Shown here one piece after another: positions 17,213 to 24,887 of a DNA stretch of 64,000 nucleotides (its first letter is position 1; every line of letters starts with the position of its first letter). The notes beneath the pieces were generated by a model, which did no database searches, was not told where the DNA came from, and worked only from the letters and a program-made list of their open reading frames with translations. Source of the stretch: Thermococcus gammatolerans EJ3 (GTDB lineage Archaea > Methanobacteriota_B > Thermococci > Thermococcales > Thermococcaceae). The position numbers were made by a program, and so were the translations under genes. The stretch covers positions 372,001-436,000 of the forward strand of contig NC_012804.1 in the NCBI RefSeq assembly GCF_000022365.1, read 5' to 3'.

Positions 17213-17290
17213 GTTCACGGGAACAACGTTGTTCACCATAAGTTTTGAACCTAAAGCTTATAGGGTTTTCCTGAACCAAAGGTTTAGAAC
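17213..17290. promoter_or_regulatory. Dyad-rich divergent promoter with SurR-like GTTn3AAC sites
   Basis: Between nfnS (minus) and pps (plus) lie two exact GTTn3AAC elements: GTTTTGAAC (17242-17250) and GTTTAGAAC (17282-17290). This is the core motif of SurR, the redox regulator of Thermococcales. For the minus strand, a TATA-like CCCTATAAGC sits at about 17259-17268. One site therefore lies between TATA and the nfnS start (repressing position) and the other upstream of it (activating position). A perfect 14-bp palindrome, GAACAACGTTGTTC (17221-17234), and GTTC-ACGG-GAAC (17213-17224) overlap the nfnS leader. Confidence 0.5.
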
Positions 17291-17389
17291 CCCTCTCCAG
17301 CCGAAAGAAGAGAAACAAGCTGGTTTTTTCAGATGGAGTCGCTGGGACAGGTTTATTAGGGGTTGGGAGAAACCCCCTCGGTGGTTAGA

Positions 17390-18175
17390 ATGGTGAAGAT
17401 CCCCAAGAGTCATCCGCGCTACTGGAGTCTCTACTACCGAGAGAAAATCATCGAGGGAATGGAGAAGGGGATGACCGCCAAGGCCGGTCTAATTGCACAC
17501 GGACGTGGGGAGGCCTTTGACTACCTGATCGGCGAGAAAACGATAGAGCCTGCGGAGAGGGCAATGATGGCTGCCGTTGCAAAGTTTCTCTTGGCTAAAC
17601 ACCCGGTGATCTCGGTTAACGGCAACGTTGCGGCGCTCGTCCCAAAGGAAACAATTGAGCTTGCAAAAGCCTTAAACGCCAAGCTTGAGATAAACCTCTT
17701 CTACAGAACGGAGGAGCGCGTCAGGGCCATAGAGCGGGAGCTCAGGAAGTACGACCCGAACATCGAAATACTCGGGATAAACCCAACGAAGAGGATCCCG
17801 GGCCTTGAGCACGAGCGCGGAAAAGCTGATGAAAACGGCATCTGGAAGGCTGACGTCGTTCTCGTTCCGCTTGAGGACGGTGACAGGACGGAGGCGCTCG
17901 TGAGGATGGGCAAGTTCGTCGTCACCGTTGACCTCAACCCGCTCTCGAGGAGCGCGAGGATGGCGGACATAACGATAGTTGACAACATAGTCCGTGCCTA
18001 CCCGAGGATGATAGAGCTTGCTGAGGAAATGAGAAACCTCCCAAGGGAAGAGCTCGAAAGGATTGTCAACTCCTACGACAACGGAAAAACGCTGAGCGAT
18101 GTTCTGCTCCATATAAGGAACAGACTAACTAAACTCGCGGAAGAAGGGATCTGGAGGAGGAAACGTCTGGACTAA
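17390..18175 (+). CDS. 4-phosphopantoate--beta-alanine ligase (phosphopantothenate synthetase)
   Basis: A 261-residue archaeal enzyme of coenzyme A synthesis that joins 4-phosphopantoate and beta-alanine with ATP to give 4'-phosphopantothenate. The family signature is strong from [18 protein letters not shown] near the start, through [10 protein letters not shown] (about 80-89), [20 protein letters not shown] (about 131-150) and [12 protein letters not shown] (about 181-192). Full length compared with characterised Thermococcus PPS. The ATG at 17390 is preceded by GGTGG at 17380-17385; a longer in-frame start nine codons upstream lacks a good site. It is divergent from nfnSL and ends overlapping the convergent HTH gene by 4 bases. 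Confidence 0.93.
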   Translation: MVKIPKSHPRYWSLYYREKIIEGMEKGMTAKAGLIAHGRGEAFDYLIGEKTIEPAERAMMAAVAKFLLAKHPVISVNGNVAALVPKETIELAKALNAKLEINLFYRTEERVRAIERELRKYDPNIEILGINPTKRIPGLEHERGKADENGIWKADVVLVPLEDGDRTEALVRMGKFVVTVDLNPLSRSARMADITIVDNIVRAYPRMIELAEEMRNLPREELERIVNSYDNGKTLSDVLLHIRNRLTKLAEEGIWRRKRLD

Positions 18176-18903
18176 GCTGTCCTTTCGCTTTTTTCAACCA
18201 GTGCTCGAAGACCTGATATCAGTTCGTTCTCGTTTTCGGCGTGAGAAACTACTAGGGGTATCTTTTCTTTTTCCGCCAGTCTCACGGCCAATTCGTCAAG
18301 TTTCTTGACGCCATGAACGACCACAACGGCCGGTTTAAGGCCCTGAACTCTGACCGCTATCATCGGACTCCTTCCGGTGCTCACCTTGGTAAACACGAGC
18401 GCTCTCTCCGTAGTCCAGCCGTAGAGCTTGAGAAACTCTTCGCTGCTCATTTCGAGGATTGCCTTTATGCTGTCGACAACTGTGTAACCGTAGATCCGCC
18501 TTTCGAGTTCATCCTTTCTCGTCATGACTTCGCCCTTGACGGCCTCAACCAGTTCCGCTATCGTTACGGGTATTGCGAATTCCCTGATGTCGAGTATCGC
18601 GCTGGTGGGAAGCTCGACTCCGATAGTTCTGCTAAAGGCTTTTATGACGTTGCCGCCCCTCTTCTCGTCTATTTCCAGAAGTGCCTCAACAAACTTCTTT
18701 ATCGTTGCCGCTCCAGGGCTTTTCCTCCTGCCGCCTTCGTAATCGCTTATTACAGAGGAGGAAACACCAAGGTGTTCCGCGAGTTCGGTCTGGCTTATCC
18801 CGAATATCTCGCGCCACTTTCTCATTGTCTTTCCGGGGTCAGAGGAGAGCGCTATTTCACCGGCGATCCTTCTCGCGAGAGCTTCCTTCTCTTTCTCTAG
18901 CAT
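18172..18903 (-). CDS. Xre-type HTH transcriptional regulator with archaeal C-terminal domain
   Basis: A 243-residue regulator. Residues about 28-75 form a Cro/C1-type helix-turn-helix ([27 protein letters not shown]). The rest, rich in alpha/beta segments and including [23 protein letters not shown] (by its core, about 175-198), matches the archaea-specific C-terminal domain of COG1709 regulators. Its effector is unknown. No ribosome-binding site precedes ATG 18903, and a TATA box at 18925-18934 puts the transcript start at or next to the A of the ATG, so the mRNA is probably leaderless. It is convergent with pps, overlapping by 4 bases. Confidence 0.83.
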   Translation of the reverse strand: MLEKEKEALARRIAGEIALSSDPGKTMRKWREIFGISQTELAEHLGVSSSVISDYEGGRRKSPGAATIKKFVEALLEIDEKRGGNVIKAFSRTIGVELPTSAILDIREFAIPVTIAELVEAVKGEVMTRKDELERRIYGYTVVDSIKAILEMSSEEFLKLYGWTTERALVFTKVSTGRSPMIAVRVQGLKPAVVVVHGVKKLDELAVRLAEKEKIPLVVSHAENENELISGLRALVEKSERTA

Positions 18904-18924
18904 GTTTTGATGATCCAGTCCAGT

Positions 18925-18934
18925 GGTTATAAAC
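18925..18934 (-). promoter_or_regulatory. TATA box for the leaderless HTH regulator
   Basis: On the minus strand this reads GTTTATAACC, a good archaeal TATA box. Its centre is about 27 bases from the ATG at 18903, matching a leaderless transcript. Confidence 0.6.
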
Positions 18935-19096
18935 CTATCGGCAATTGCTGAAATTTGGTCTTAGTTGATCGAGCACCTGTCAACTCACCATGGGAGCCCG
19001 AAGGGCGCTAATGGAAAAAACACGCTCGAGAACGGCGAGTTTGGGAGCAAACCCACCCGAAAATGAACCCTTCTAAAACACATGCTTCACTTTGAT

Positions 19097-19120
19097 GAAA
19101 CTTTTCACCAGAAAAGTTTC
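19097..19120 (-). terminator. Perfect 10-bp hairpin downstream of tRNA-Ile
   Basis: GAAACTTTTC (19097-19106) and GAAAAGTTTC (19111-19120) are perfect inverted repeats around a 4-base loop. The hairpin begins 32 bases past the 3' end of tRNA-Ile. It could end or help process the tRNA transcript; because archaeal terminators are usually plain T runs, it could instead be part of a dispersed intergenic repeat. The remaining gap 18936-19096 shows no gene. Confidence 0.45.
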
Positions 19121-19151
19121 TCCGCCAGCGCTTGCTTTGCAAGGGCTGTAA

Positions 19152-19229
19152 TGGTGGGCCCGCGGGGCTTCGAACCCCGGACCTCCCGCTTATCAGGCGG
19201 GCGCTCTGACCAGGCTGAGCCACGGGCCC
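19152..19229 (-). tRNA. tRNA-Ile (GAT)
   Basis: On the minus strand a full cloverleaf folds: acceptor stem GGGCCCG/CGGGCCC, D arm GCTC...GAGC, anticodon stem CCCGC/GCGGG with loop CTGATAA (anticodon GAT at 19192-19194), and T arm CGGGG-TTCGAAC-CCCG. Discriminator A and a genome-encoded CCA end follow. There is no intron. It lies ten bases from tRNA-Glu in the same direction, so both probably come from one transcript. Confidence 0.96.
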
Positions 19230-19239
19230 GCGAGAATTC

Positions 19240-19317
19240 TGGTGCCCCGGCCGGGATTTGAACCCGGGTCGCGGGATCGAGAGTCCCGCATGATTGACCG
19301 GGCTACACCACCGGGGC
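19240..19317 (-). tRNA. tRNA-Glu (CTC)
   Basis: On the minus strand: acceptor stem GCCCCGG/CCGGGGC, anticodon stem CGGGA/TCCCG with loop CTCTCGA (anticodon CTC at 19279-19281), T arm with GGGTTCAAATCCC, discriminator A and encoded CCA. No intron. It is the upstream member of the two-tRNA unit. Confidence 0.95.
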
Positions 19318-19345
19318 GCGTCCGAGATTAAGGGTGAGGGAGGGT

Positions 19346-20494
19346 TTAAAAAGTTTTCGGATCGAGGAGGAGCGCTGCGAGGAGATGTGCCAGCGCCCAG
19401 GCAACTCCGATCCCCGTTATACCCTGCCTTGTCAAGAGGAAATAACCGAGGATAAGGAAGGATAAGCCCCTAACTAGATTTATCGCCAGGATCCTTCCTG
19501 CGGCACCCTTAACCGTAAGTCCAGAAATCCCAATGTAGACGAGTCCAAACGGCCCCAGCCCGAGTGCGATCATCTTGAGCATCGGGAGGGCGGCGAGGTA
19601 GTCCCCACCAAAGATCTCGAGGATTGGCTTTCCAAGCCAGAAGATGCCGACAACGGCGAGGACCCAGTAGGAGAGTACGAGAGCAAGTGATTTTCTGAAA
19701 AGCGCCTTTTCCCCGTCCCGTATAAGGATAGTTGAGAGTGCCACTATTGGAGTCATCATGAGGTTTCCGATGGTGAAACCTATGTAATAGTAGCCAGTCC
19801 GCGCCTTCCCAAGCTCCACGAGGACTATCGTTGGCATCAAATAGAGGGGGAGCACGTTGACGATGGATCCAAGGTAGTTGCTCAGGGACAGCGCGAGACT
19901 TTCTTTTATGAACTCGACATCGATTGTGAAGGAGACCTGCTCCCGGAACTCAGTCAGTCCCAAAGCCGAAGCGATGGCCAGGCCGAGAGAAGTTGCCAGG
20001 ATCATGCCACTTGCCTTCAGGCCCCGAAAGATGGGCAGAAAAACGACCCTCAGGCCGTACAGGGTGCTCATCTTAACGTACACTTCCGTCCTACAGAGGG
20101 GGATGGAGATGAAGCCTAGGGCGTTGTAAAGGGCTCCAAAGAGACCCAGCAAATAGGCTCCTACGATAAGCCCAGGCCTTTCAAAAACCTTTCCAGGGTT
20201 CATCAGAACGTACGCGGTCGTGAACCCGGTTGAGAGCAATACCATAGCCGTTACCGTCGTGCCGGCGGCTCCCTTTCCGTAGATCCTGTGGAACCTCACG
20301 AGTCCAATGTTCAGCCCGAGTGTGGATAGGGCGAAAACCAGGTTCATGAAGGATACGAGTGCCGAGGCAGTACCTATCTCATCCGGAGGGTACAGTCTGG
20401 CTGCAAAGAGCCAGAAGAGGAGGCCGCTGAGGGCCATTATTATAGTTCCGAGGGTCAGGTCGGTCGTTGACCTTAGGAGAGCCCTCAATCCCAC
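19346..20494 (-). CDS. Wzx/RfbX-like polysaccharide flippase
   Basis: A 382-residue membrane protein with about 11-12 hydrophobic helices and little soluble sequence, resembling the MOP-superfamily oligosaccharide flippases (COG2244). The N-terminal LFWLFAARLYPPDEIGTASALVSF (about 23-46) is the typical first-two-helix signature. It probably moves a lipid-linked glycan across the cytoplasmic membrane. The GTG start at 20494 (or TTG 20488) overlaps the end of aglB by about ten bases, so the flippase is translated right after the oligosaccharyltransferase. At 382 residues it is somewhat short for the family (400-500). Confidence 0.78.
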   Translation of the reverse strand: MGLRALLRSTTDLTLGTIIMALSGLLFWLFAARLYPPDEIGTASALVSFMNLVFALSTLGLNIGLVRFHRIYGKGAAGTTVTAMVLLSTGFTTAYVLMNPGKVFERPGLIVGAYLLGLFGALYNALGFISIPLCRTEVYVKMSTLYGLRVVFLPIFRGLKASGMILATSLGLAIASALGLTEFREQVSFTIDVEFIKESLALSLSNYLGSIVNVLPLYLMPTIVLVELGKARTGYYYIGFTIGNLMMTPIVALSTILIRDGEKALFRKSLALVLSYWVLAVVGIFWLGKPILEIFGGDYLAALPMLKMIALGLGPFGLVYIGISGLTVKGAAGRILAINLVRGLSFLILGYFLLTRQGITGIGVAWALAHLLAALLLDPKTF

Positions 20495-22830
20495 CCATCC
20501 GACCTCCTGAAGACTCCCCTGTCGAGGATGACGTTGTCCCTGAGATATGTATACCTTATCACGACTCCCTTAACCTCTGGGGGTATCTTGAACTCATTCA
20601 TCCCTGAGACGTTGTAAGCCCGCTGGAATACCATCTTCCCCGAGTCCGTGTAACCGTATACCCTCAGGGTGTTTCCGGTCGCGTTTTCGAATTTGAGAAT
20701 TCCTTCCTCACGGACGAGGGCTACGTTTGGGTGAAGGAGCCGGAAGATCTTGACCATCCCACCGTCCGTGTAAACGAGCGTGTAATCCTTGGGGTAATTG
20801 TTCGTGAACATGAGCCTCGCAAACGGAGTCCTAAACGTCTCCCCATCCATTAATACAGCGTAGCCGTAGTTGAAGTTGACGTACAGGTAAGCGTTGCCTG
20901 CTTTTTTCCCGGTTACGTTTGCGATGTAGACTCCGTTTTTATCTTCTATCCACGTTTCGTTGGGTATGAACTGAGCACCTCCAGCGTTAACGAGCACGTC
21001 CCACGTTTTTTCATTCTTCCTTACGGCCACTTGGTAGTTACCGTTCCGGAATATCACGGTGTCCCCGTAGGCCTCCCCGAAGGGTAGGAGGATGAGGACG
21101 TAACCGTTTCCCTGACCGGCGGTTGCTTTGAGCGAGCCCCACTTGAGCATCGTGTCGAGGGAAACCGTGACGTAATCCACCCCGAGCTCCAGGAGATCCT
21201 CCTTTGTAGTTTTCCCCAGGTAGAACGTCGAGACCAGCTCGCTCGGCGTCCCCTGTGCGACTGCCGCCCTGTGAGCAAAATAAGTGACCCAGTGGCCGTG
21301 ATCCCACCAGGTGAGTACTATGTCGTTTTCATTCGAGCTGCCTTCCAAGTACTTCAGGGCAGTTTCCCAGTGCTCATCGACTATGGGTTTCACCTCGTAC
21401 GTGGCCTTTACGGAGTGGTAACCTCCTATGAGCAACAGAACCGCAACGGCGAGGATTCCGAAGGGGCGGGCATCATTCTTTGTCAGTTTGAGGAACTCTG
21501 CCCCACCGATGCCCCCAAGGAGGGCAAGGCCAAAGGATCCGAGGAATAGGAAGCGGGTCCAGTACAGGGGAAGCAGAAGCAGTGGGAGGGCCGAACCGAG
21601 GGCGAAGGCGTCACAGAGCTTCGGCTTTCTCAGGGAGAGCGGGTAGAGAAGAAGGAAGAGCAGGAGCACGTGGTAGGCCGTCTTGATGTCCCACCACCCG
21701 GGTCTTGACATCTCAGCCGTTGCCGCCCCACCGAATGCACTTAGCCCGGCCGAGAGTATCTCCAGCGTGTTCCCGTACCTCCAGAGCAGCCCAGTGAAAA
21801 CGAGAACAGTAACCGTTAGCGTGCCAGCGGTTCCGATCTTTCTGGCCTTCTCCGGAATTTTTGACTTAAGGACCCACAGCAGGGCGATCATTAAGACAGT
21901 CGCTGGGAGGATAATGAGGAGATGGAGACCGAGGTAGGCATCTTGAAGGGGCCCGGGGCTTATTCCTGTGAGCTTTAGGAGCTTTTCCCCCTGCCAGTTC
22001 TCCACCCAGAACATCCCAAAGCCAAAGACCCTGCCAAGGAGAGAGGCTACAACGGCCGCTATTCCCGTTGAGAGTGCCATTAGAAGGCCGTCCATTAAGT
22101 CCTTTCCCCTCAGGAAATAGTAGGCTGAAATGCCGAGCGCAACGAATAGTGGGAGAACGAGAACGATGTAGTAAGCGCTCCAGAAGGCGCTTGAAAGTCC
22201 CCCGGCGAGGCCACCCAGTGCGTAAAACGTTGCTTTTCTTCGGAGGTTTTTCTCAAATAGGGCGAAGGAGAAGAAGAGGAGCACGAGGGAGTACCAGAAG
22301 AGGGCGTAGTTATCACCCCTGTAATAGTTCGACATGGATCTGAAGATGTGTCCAAAGGTTAGGGCCAGGATGAGAGCGGAGAGCAGGGCAGCCTCCTTGG
22401 AGTGTATCCTCTTAATGGTGTAGTAGAGCGCCAGAACGGTGAGAGTTCCAAAGATTGGGGGGGTTAATTTGAACGCGCCGTAGACGGACAGACCAGCCCA
22501 TTTCCCCAGGATGTAGACGGTGTAGGGCGCACCCCACAGACCTTTGGGGTGAAAGTGGTTTATCAGGAAGCCCCACGGGCCGAGGGCGTAGGGGAAATAG
22601 TTCACCCACCCGTGCTCCGTCACGTACTGGAGATATGCCAGATGGAAGTACGGGTCGTAGCCTATCGGGTACTTGAGCCTGTAGGGGATAACCCGTATGA
22701 GGAACGCGATCAGCGCTATGAGTGCGGGAGCAAGGTGGTGTGGGGATTTAAGCCGTTTAAGTGCGGCGGTTTTTTCTTTCTTGTTGCCCCTTTCAATTTC
22801 GCCCTTCTTCCTTCCTCTCTTTCTCGCCAT
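20485..22830 (-). CDS. aglB: Oligosaccharyltransferase AglB/STT3
   Basis: A 781-residue integral membrane enzyme that transfers a lipid-linked oligosaccharide onto Asn in N-x-S/T sequons of exported proteins. After a basic N-terminus, about 13 transmembrane helices span residues 30-460. The first loop has IGYDPYFHL (metal Asp, about 56-64) and the second acidic motif is YRGDNY (about 178-183). The soluble domain begins with the invariant WWDHGHW (about 510), the sequon-binding WWDxG motif. ATG 22830 has GGGTG at suitable distance. It is shorter than the roughly 970-residue AglB-L of Pyrococcus and may be a second paralogue. It is followed by a flippase and is divergent from a sequon-rich repeat protein. 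Confidence 0.92.
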   Translation of the reverse strand: MARKRGRKKGEIERGNKKEKTAALKRLKSPHHLAPALIALIAFLIRVIPYRLKYPIGYDPYFHLAYLQYVTEHGWVNYFPYALGPWGFLINHFHPKGLWGAPYTVYILGKWAGLSVYGAFKLTPPIFGTLTVLALYYTIKRIHSKEAALLSALILALTFGHIFRSMSNYYRGDNYALFWYSLVLLFFSFALFEKNLRRKATFYALGGLAGGLSSAFWSAYYIVLVLPLFVALGISAYYFLRGKDLMDGLLMALSTGIAAVVASLLGRVFGFGMFWVENWQGEKLLKLTGISPGPLQDAYLGLHLLIILPATVLMIALLWVLKSKIPEKARKIGTAGTLTVTVLVFTGLLWRYGNTLEILSAGLSAFGGAATAEMSRPGWWDIKTAYHVLLLFLLLYPLSLRKPKLCDAFALGSALPLLLLPLYWTRFLFLGSFGLALLGGIGGAEFLKLTKNDARPFGILAVAVLLLIGGYHSVKATYEVKPIVDEHWETALKYLEGSSNENDIVLTWWDHGHWVTYFAHRAAVAQGTPSELVSTFYLGKTTKEDLLELGVDYVTVSLDTMLKWGSLKATAGQGNGYVLILLPFGEAYGDTVIFRNGNYQVAVRKNEKTWDVLVNAGGAQFIPNETWIEDKNGVYIANVTGKKAGNAYLYVNFNYGYAVLMDGETFRTPFARLMFTNNYPKDYTLVYTDGGMVKIFRLLHPNVALVREEGILKFENATGNTLRVYGYTDSGKMVFQRAYNVSGMNEFKIPPEVKGVVIRYTYLRDNVILDRGVFRRSDGWD

Positions 22831-22918
22831 CCCTGGCACCCGATTCGGATTGACTTCTTCATATATATCTCTGACGGAAACGTTATATTGTTAAAGGCCG
22901 TAGGGTGGTCTCGTGGTG

Positions 22919-23728
22919 ATGTCCTTGGAGAAAAAGCTCAAGGCCTGGCTCGGCATCCTGACAGTGCTCGTTTTGATTCTCCTGCTGATCGACGCTGCGG
23001 CGGTAATGTTTGCAGTTAAGATCAAGGGAAAAGCGGCTTCCTCTGTTGATCAGGCCATCGAGTCCCTTCAGGATTTGAAGACCAAGACGTTTCAGGTGAA
23101 GGTACCGATCCACAAAACGGTAAAGGTTCCCGTGAACACAACCGTCAGGGTGCACGTTTCAAAGACATTCCACGTAAGGATCGAGAAGACGGTTGAGGTT
23201 GAGGTGGACAAGAGCTTTGAGGTGAACATCTCCGACACCGTCGATGTTCCGATAAACCAGGAGGTAAGTTTCAACGTGCCCATCGATCAGGTCGTTAACG
23301 TGCCGATAAACACGGTAACGAGGGTACACATAGTTCAGACAGTCAACACCACGGCCTACAACAGGGAGAAGAACCTCACCCTCAACGTGACCGTTCCCAT
23401 AGATAAATGGGTAGACGTCCCGATAAACACCACTGTTAAGGTTCACATAAACACCACAGTTCCCGTCACGACCTTGGTGAACACTACCACCTCAGTTCCA
23501 ATAAACACGACCGCAGTCGTTCCGTTTCACGACAAGCTGGAAGTGCCCATAAACACGACCGTTGATGTGCCCTTTGACGACTACTTCGACGTTCCCATAG
23601 ACCAAGAGCTCGAGGTTCCCATCGATATGGAGTTCACGATGAACCTAACGGCCGAGGAGCTGGGCCTCAATGAGATGATAGACCAGGCCGTTCAGATGCT
23701 CGAGGAGATAAAGGCAGGTCTCGGGTGA
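22919..23728 (+). CDS. Membrane-anchored octapeptide-repeat, sequon-rich protein
   Basis: A 269-residue protein of unknown function. One N-terminal transmembrane helix (about 11-33) is followed by a short helix (42-56) and then about 20 repeats of eight residues (about 60-240). The consensus is V-[PH]-[IVF]-[NDE]-x-[TVE]-[VFL]-x, for example VPINTTVK and VPIDQELE. The alternating hydrophobic pattern predicts a beta ladder or solenoid. At least ten N-x-S/T sequons, mostly NTT, fall in the repeats. The C-terminal helix (251-266) closely resembles the helix before the repeats (VDQAIESLQDLKT against IDQAVQMLEEIKA). ATG 22919 is chosen after GGTGG. It is divergent from aglB and precedes two glycosyltransferases; it may be a glycosylated surface or stalk protein. 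Confidence 0.8.
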   Translation: MSLEKKLKAWLGILTVLVLILLLIDAAAVMFAVKIKGKAASSVDQAIESLQDLKTKTFQVKVPIHKTVKVPVNTTVRVHVSKTFHVRIEKTVEVEVDKSFEVNISDTVDVPINQEVSFNVPIDQVVNVPINTVTRVHIVQTVNTTAYNREKNLTLNVTVPIDKWVDVPINTTVKVHINTTVPVTTLVNTTTSVPINTTAVVPFHDKLEVPINTTVDVPFDDYFDVPIDQELEVPIDMEFTMNLTAEELGLNEMIDQAVQMLEEIKAGLG

Positions 23729-23775
23729 GGGTTAAACCTAAAAGTCCACTCCTTCAATTTTTTCCAGGTGAGGTG

Positions 23776-24885
23776 ATGGACGTTTCAGTAATTCTGCCGA
23801 CGATGAACGAGGAAGAGGCAATAAGGGTAGTTCTCCCCAGGATAAAGGGCGTCCTCGATGGAATGGGACTCGATTATGAGATCATAGTAGTGGACAAGAG
23901 CAGTGATCAAACGCCTGAGATAGCCAAAGGGCTCGGTGCGGTAGTGGTCAGACAGAGGGGTAGGGGTTACGGAGATGCATATCTTGAGGGGTTCAGGAGG
24001 GCCAGGGGGAAGTACGTCCTAATGCTCGATCCCGACGGGAGCTACGATCCCGAGGACATACCTGCAATTTTGGAACCCCTTCTTAAGGACGAGGCTGACT
24101 TCGTGATCGGTTCTCGCTTAAAGGGTGAGATGGATCCGGGGGCTATGCCCTGGCTTCACAGGAGGATCGGCAACCCCCTCCTGACGTGGGTCTTGAACCT
24201 GTTCTTCAAGGCCGGAATTTCGGACGCCCACTGTGGCATGAGGGCCATAAAGCGTGACGCCCTTGAAAAACTCCCCCTCAAGTGTAAGGGCATGGAGTTC
24301 GCCAGCGAGATGGTGATAGAGGCGGCGAAGCACGGGCTCCGCATAAGGGAGGTCCCGATACGATATCATCCCCGGATAGGGAAATCAAAACTGAGCTCCT
24401 TCAAGGACGGCTGGCGGCACCTCAGACTGATGCTCCTATATTCCCCGACCCACCTTTTCCTGATCCCCGGGCTCCTGCTTCTCACCCTCGGTCTTTTCCT
24501 CCTGGCATACACCTACGTTTTCGAGCCTATAAGGCTCCACACCATGATACTCGGCTCCCTTCTCCTTATCACGGGGACTCAGGTTCTCGGCTTCGGCGTC
24601 TCGGCCAAGGTTTACGCGGTTAAGGAAGGTCTTGAAAAACCGGATCGGATTACGGGCTTCTTTATGAGGTATTCCATCCTCGAGGAGGGCCTCTTGGTTG
24701 GGGGGATTCTCCTGCTCATGGGTCTCGTCTTGGGTGTTAGGCTGTTCCTCCAGTGGAGGAATGCCAACTACGGTGCGCTGTTCCACATTCAGGAGGCCAT
24801 CCTGATACTGACCCTCATAACCCTCGGCCTTCAGGTGGTCTTCTTCTCCTTCTTCATCAGCGTGTACATGCTCAAGGAGGGTTAG
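23776..24885 (+). CDS. GT2 glycosyltransferase, dolichol-phosphate-sugar synthase-like
   Basis: A 369-residue family-2 glycosyltransferase. The N-terminal catalytic domain (about 1-225) shows VILPTMNEEEAI at the start, the DPDGSYDPEDI metal/nucleotide motif (about 91-101) and the GMRAIKRDALEKL acceptor region. Four hydrophobic helices fill residues about 225-369, as in archaeal dolichol-phosphate mannose or glucose synthases that carry their own membrane part. It would load a sugar from UDP- or GDP-sugar onto dolichol phosphate on the cytoplasmic face. ATG 23776 is preceded by AGGTGAGG. It is followed after 2 bases by a GT4 gene. Confidence 0.87.
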   Translation: MDVSVILPTMNEEEAIRVVLPRIKGVLDGMGLDYEIIVVDKSSDQTPEIAKGLGAVVVRQRGRGYGDAYLEGFRRARGKYVLMLDPDGSYDPEDIPAILEPLLKDEADFVIGSRLKGEMDPGAMPWLHRRIGNPLLTWVLNLFFKAGISDAHCGMRAIKRDALEKLPLKCKGMEFASEMVIEAAKHGLRIREVPIRYHPRIGKSKLSSFKDGWRHLRLMLLYSPTHLFLIPGLLLLTLGLFLLAYTYVFEPIRLHTMILGSLLLITGTQVLGFGVSAKVYAVKEGLEKPDRITGFFMRYSILEEGLLVGGILLLMGLVLGVRLFLQWRNANYGALFHIQEAILILTLITLGLQVVFFSFFISVYMLKEG

Positions 24886-24887
24886 CC

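Noticed and set aside
18905-18952. TGATGA and CTGA resembling C and D boxes upstream of the HTH regulator
   Set aside because: No D'/C' pair lies between them and the stretch is the promoter of the regulator gene.
19008-19223. 71-codon frame over tRNA-Ile on the minus strand
   Set aside because: It translates the tRNA gene and the hairpin; not a protein gene.
19152-19317. Integrated element at the tRNA genes
   Set aside because: No integrase, no duplicated tRNA 3' end and no foreign gene set were found nearby.
23090-23640. CRISPR-like regular repeat
   Set aside because: The periodicity is 24 bases of coding sequence (8 residues) with no spacers; it is a protein repeat.
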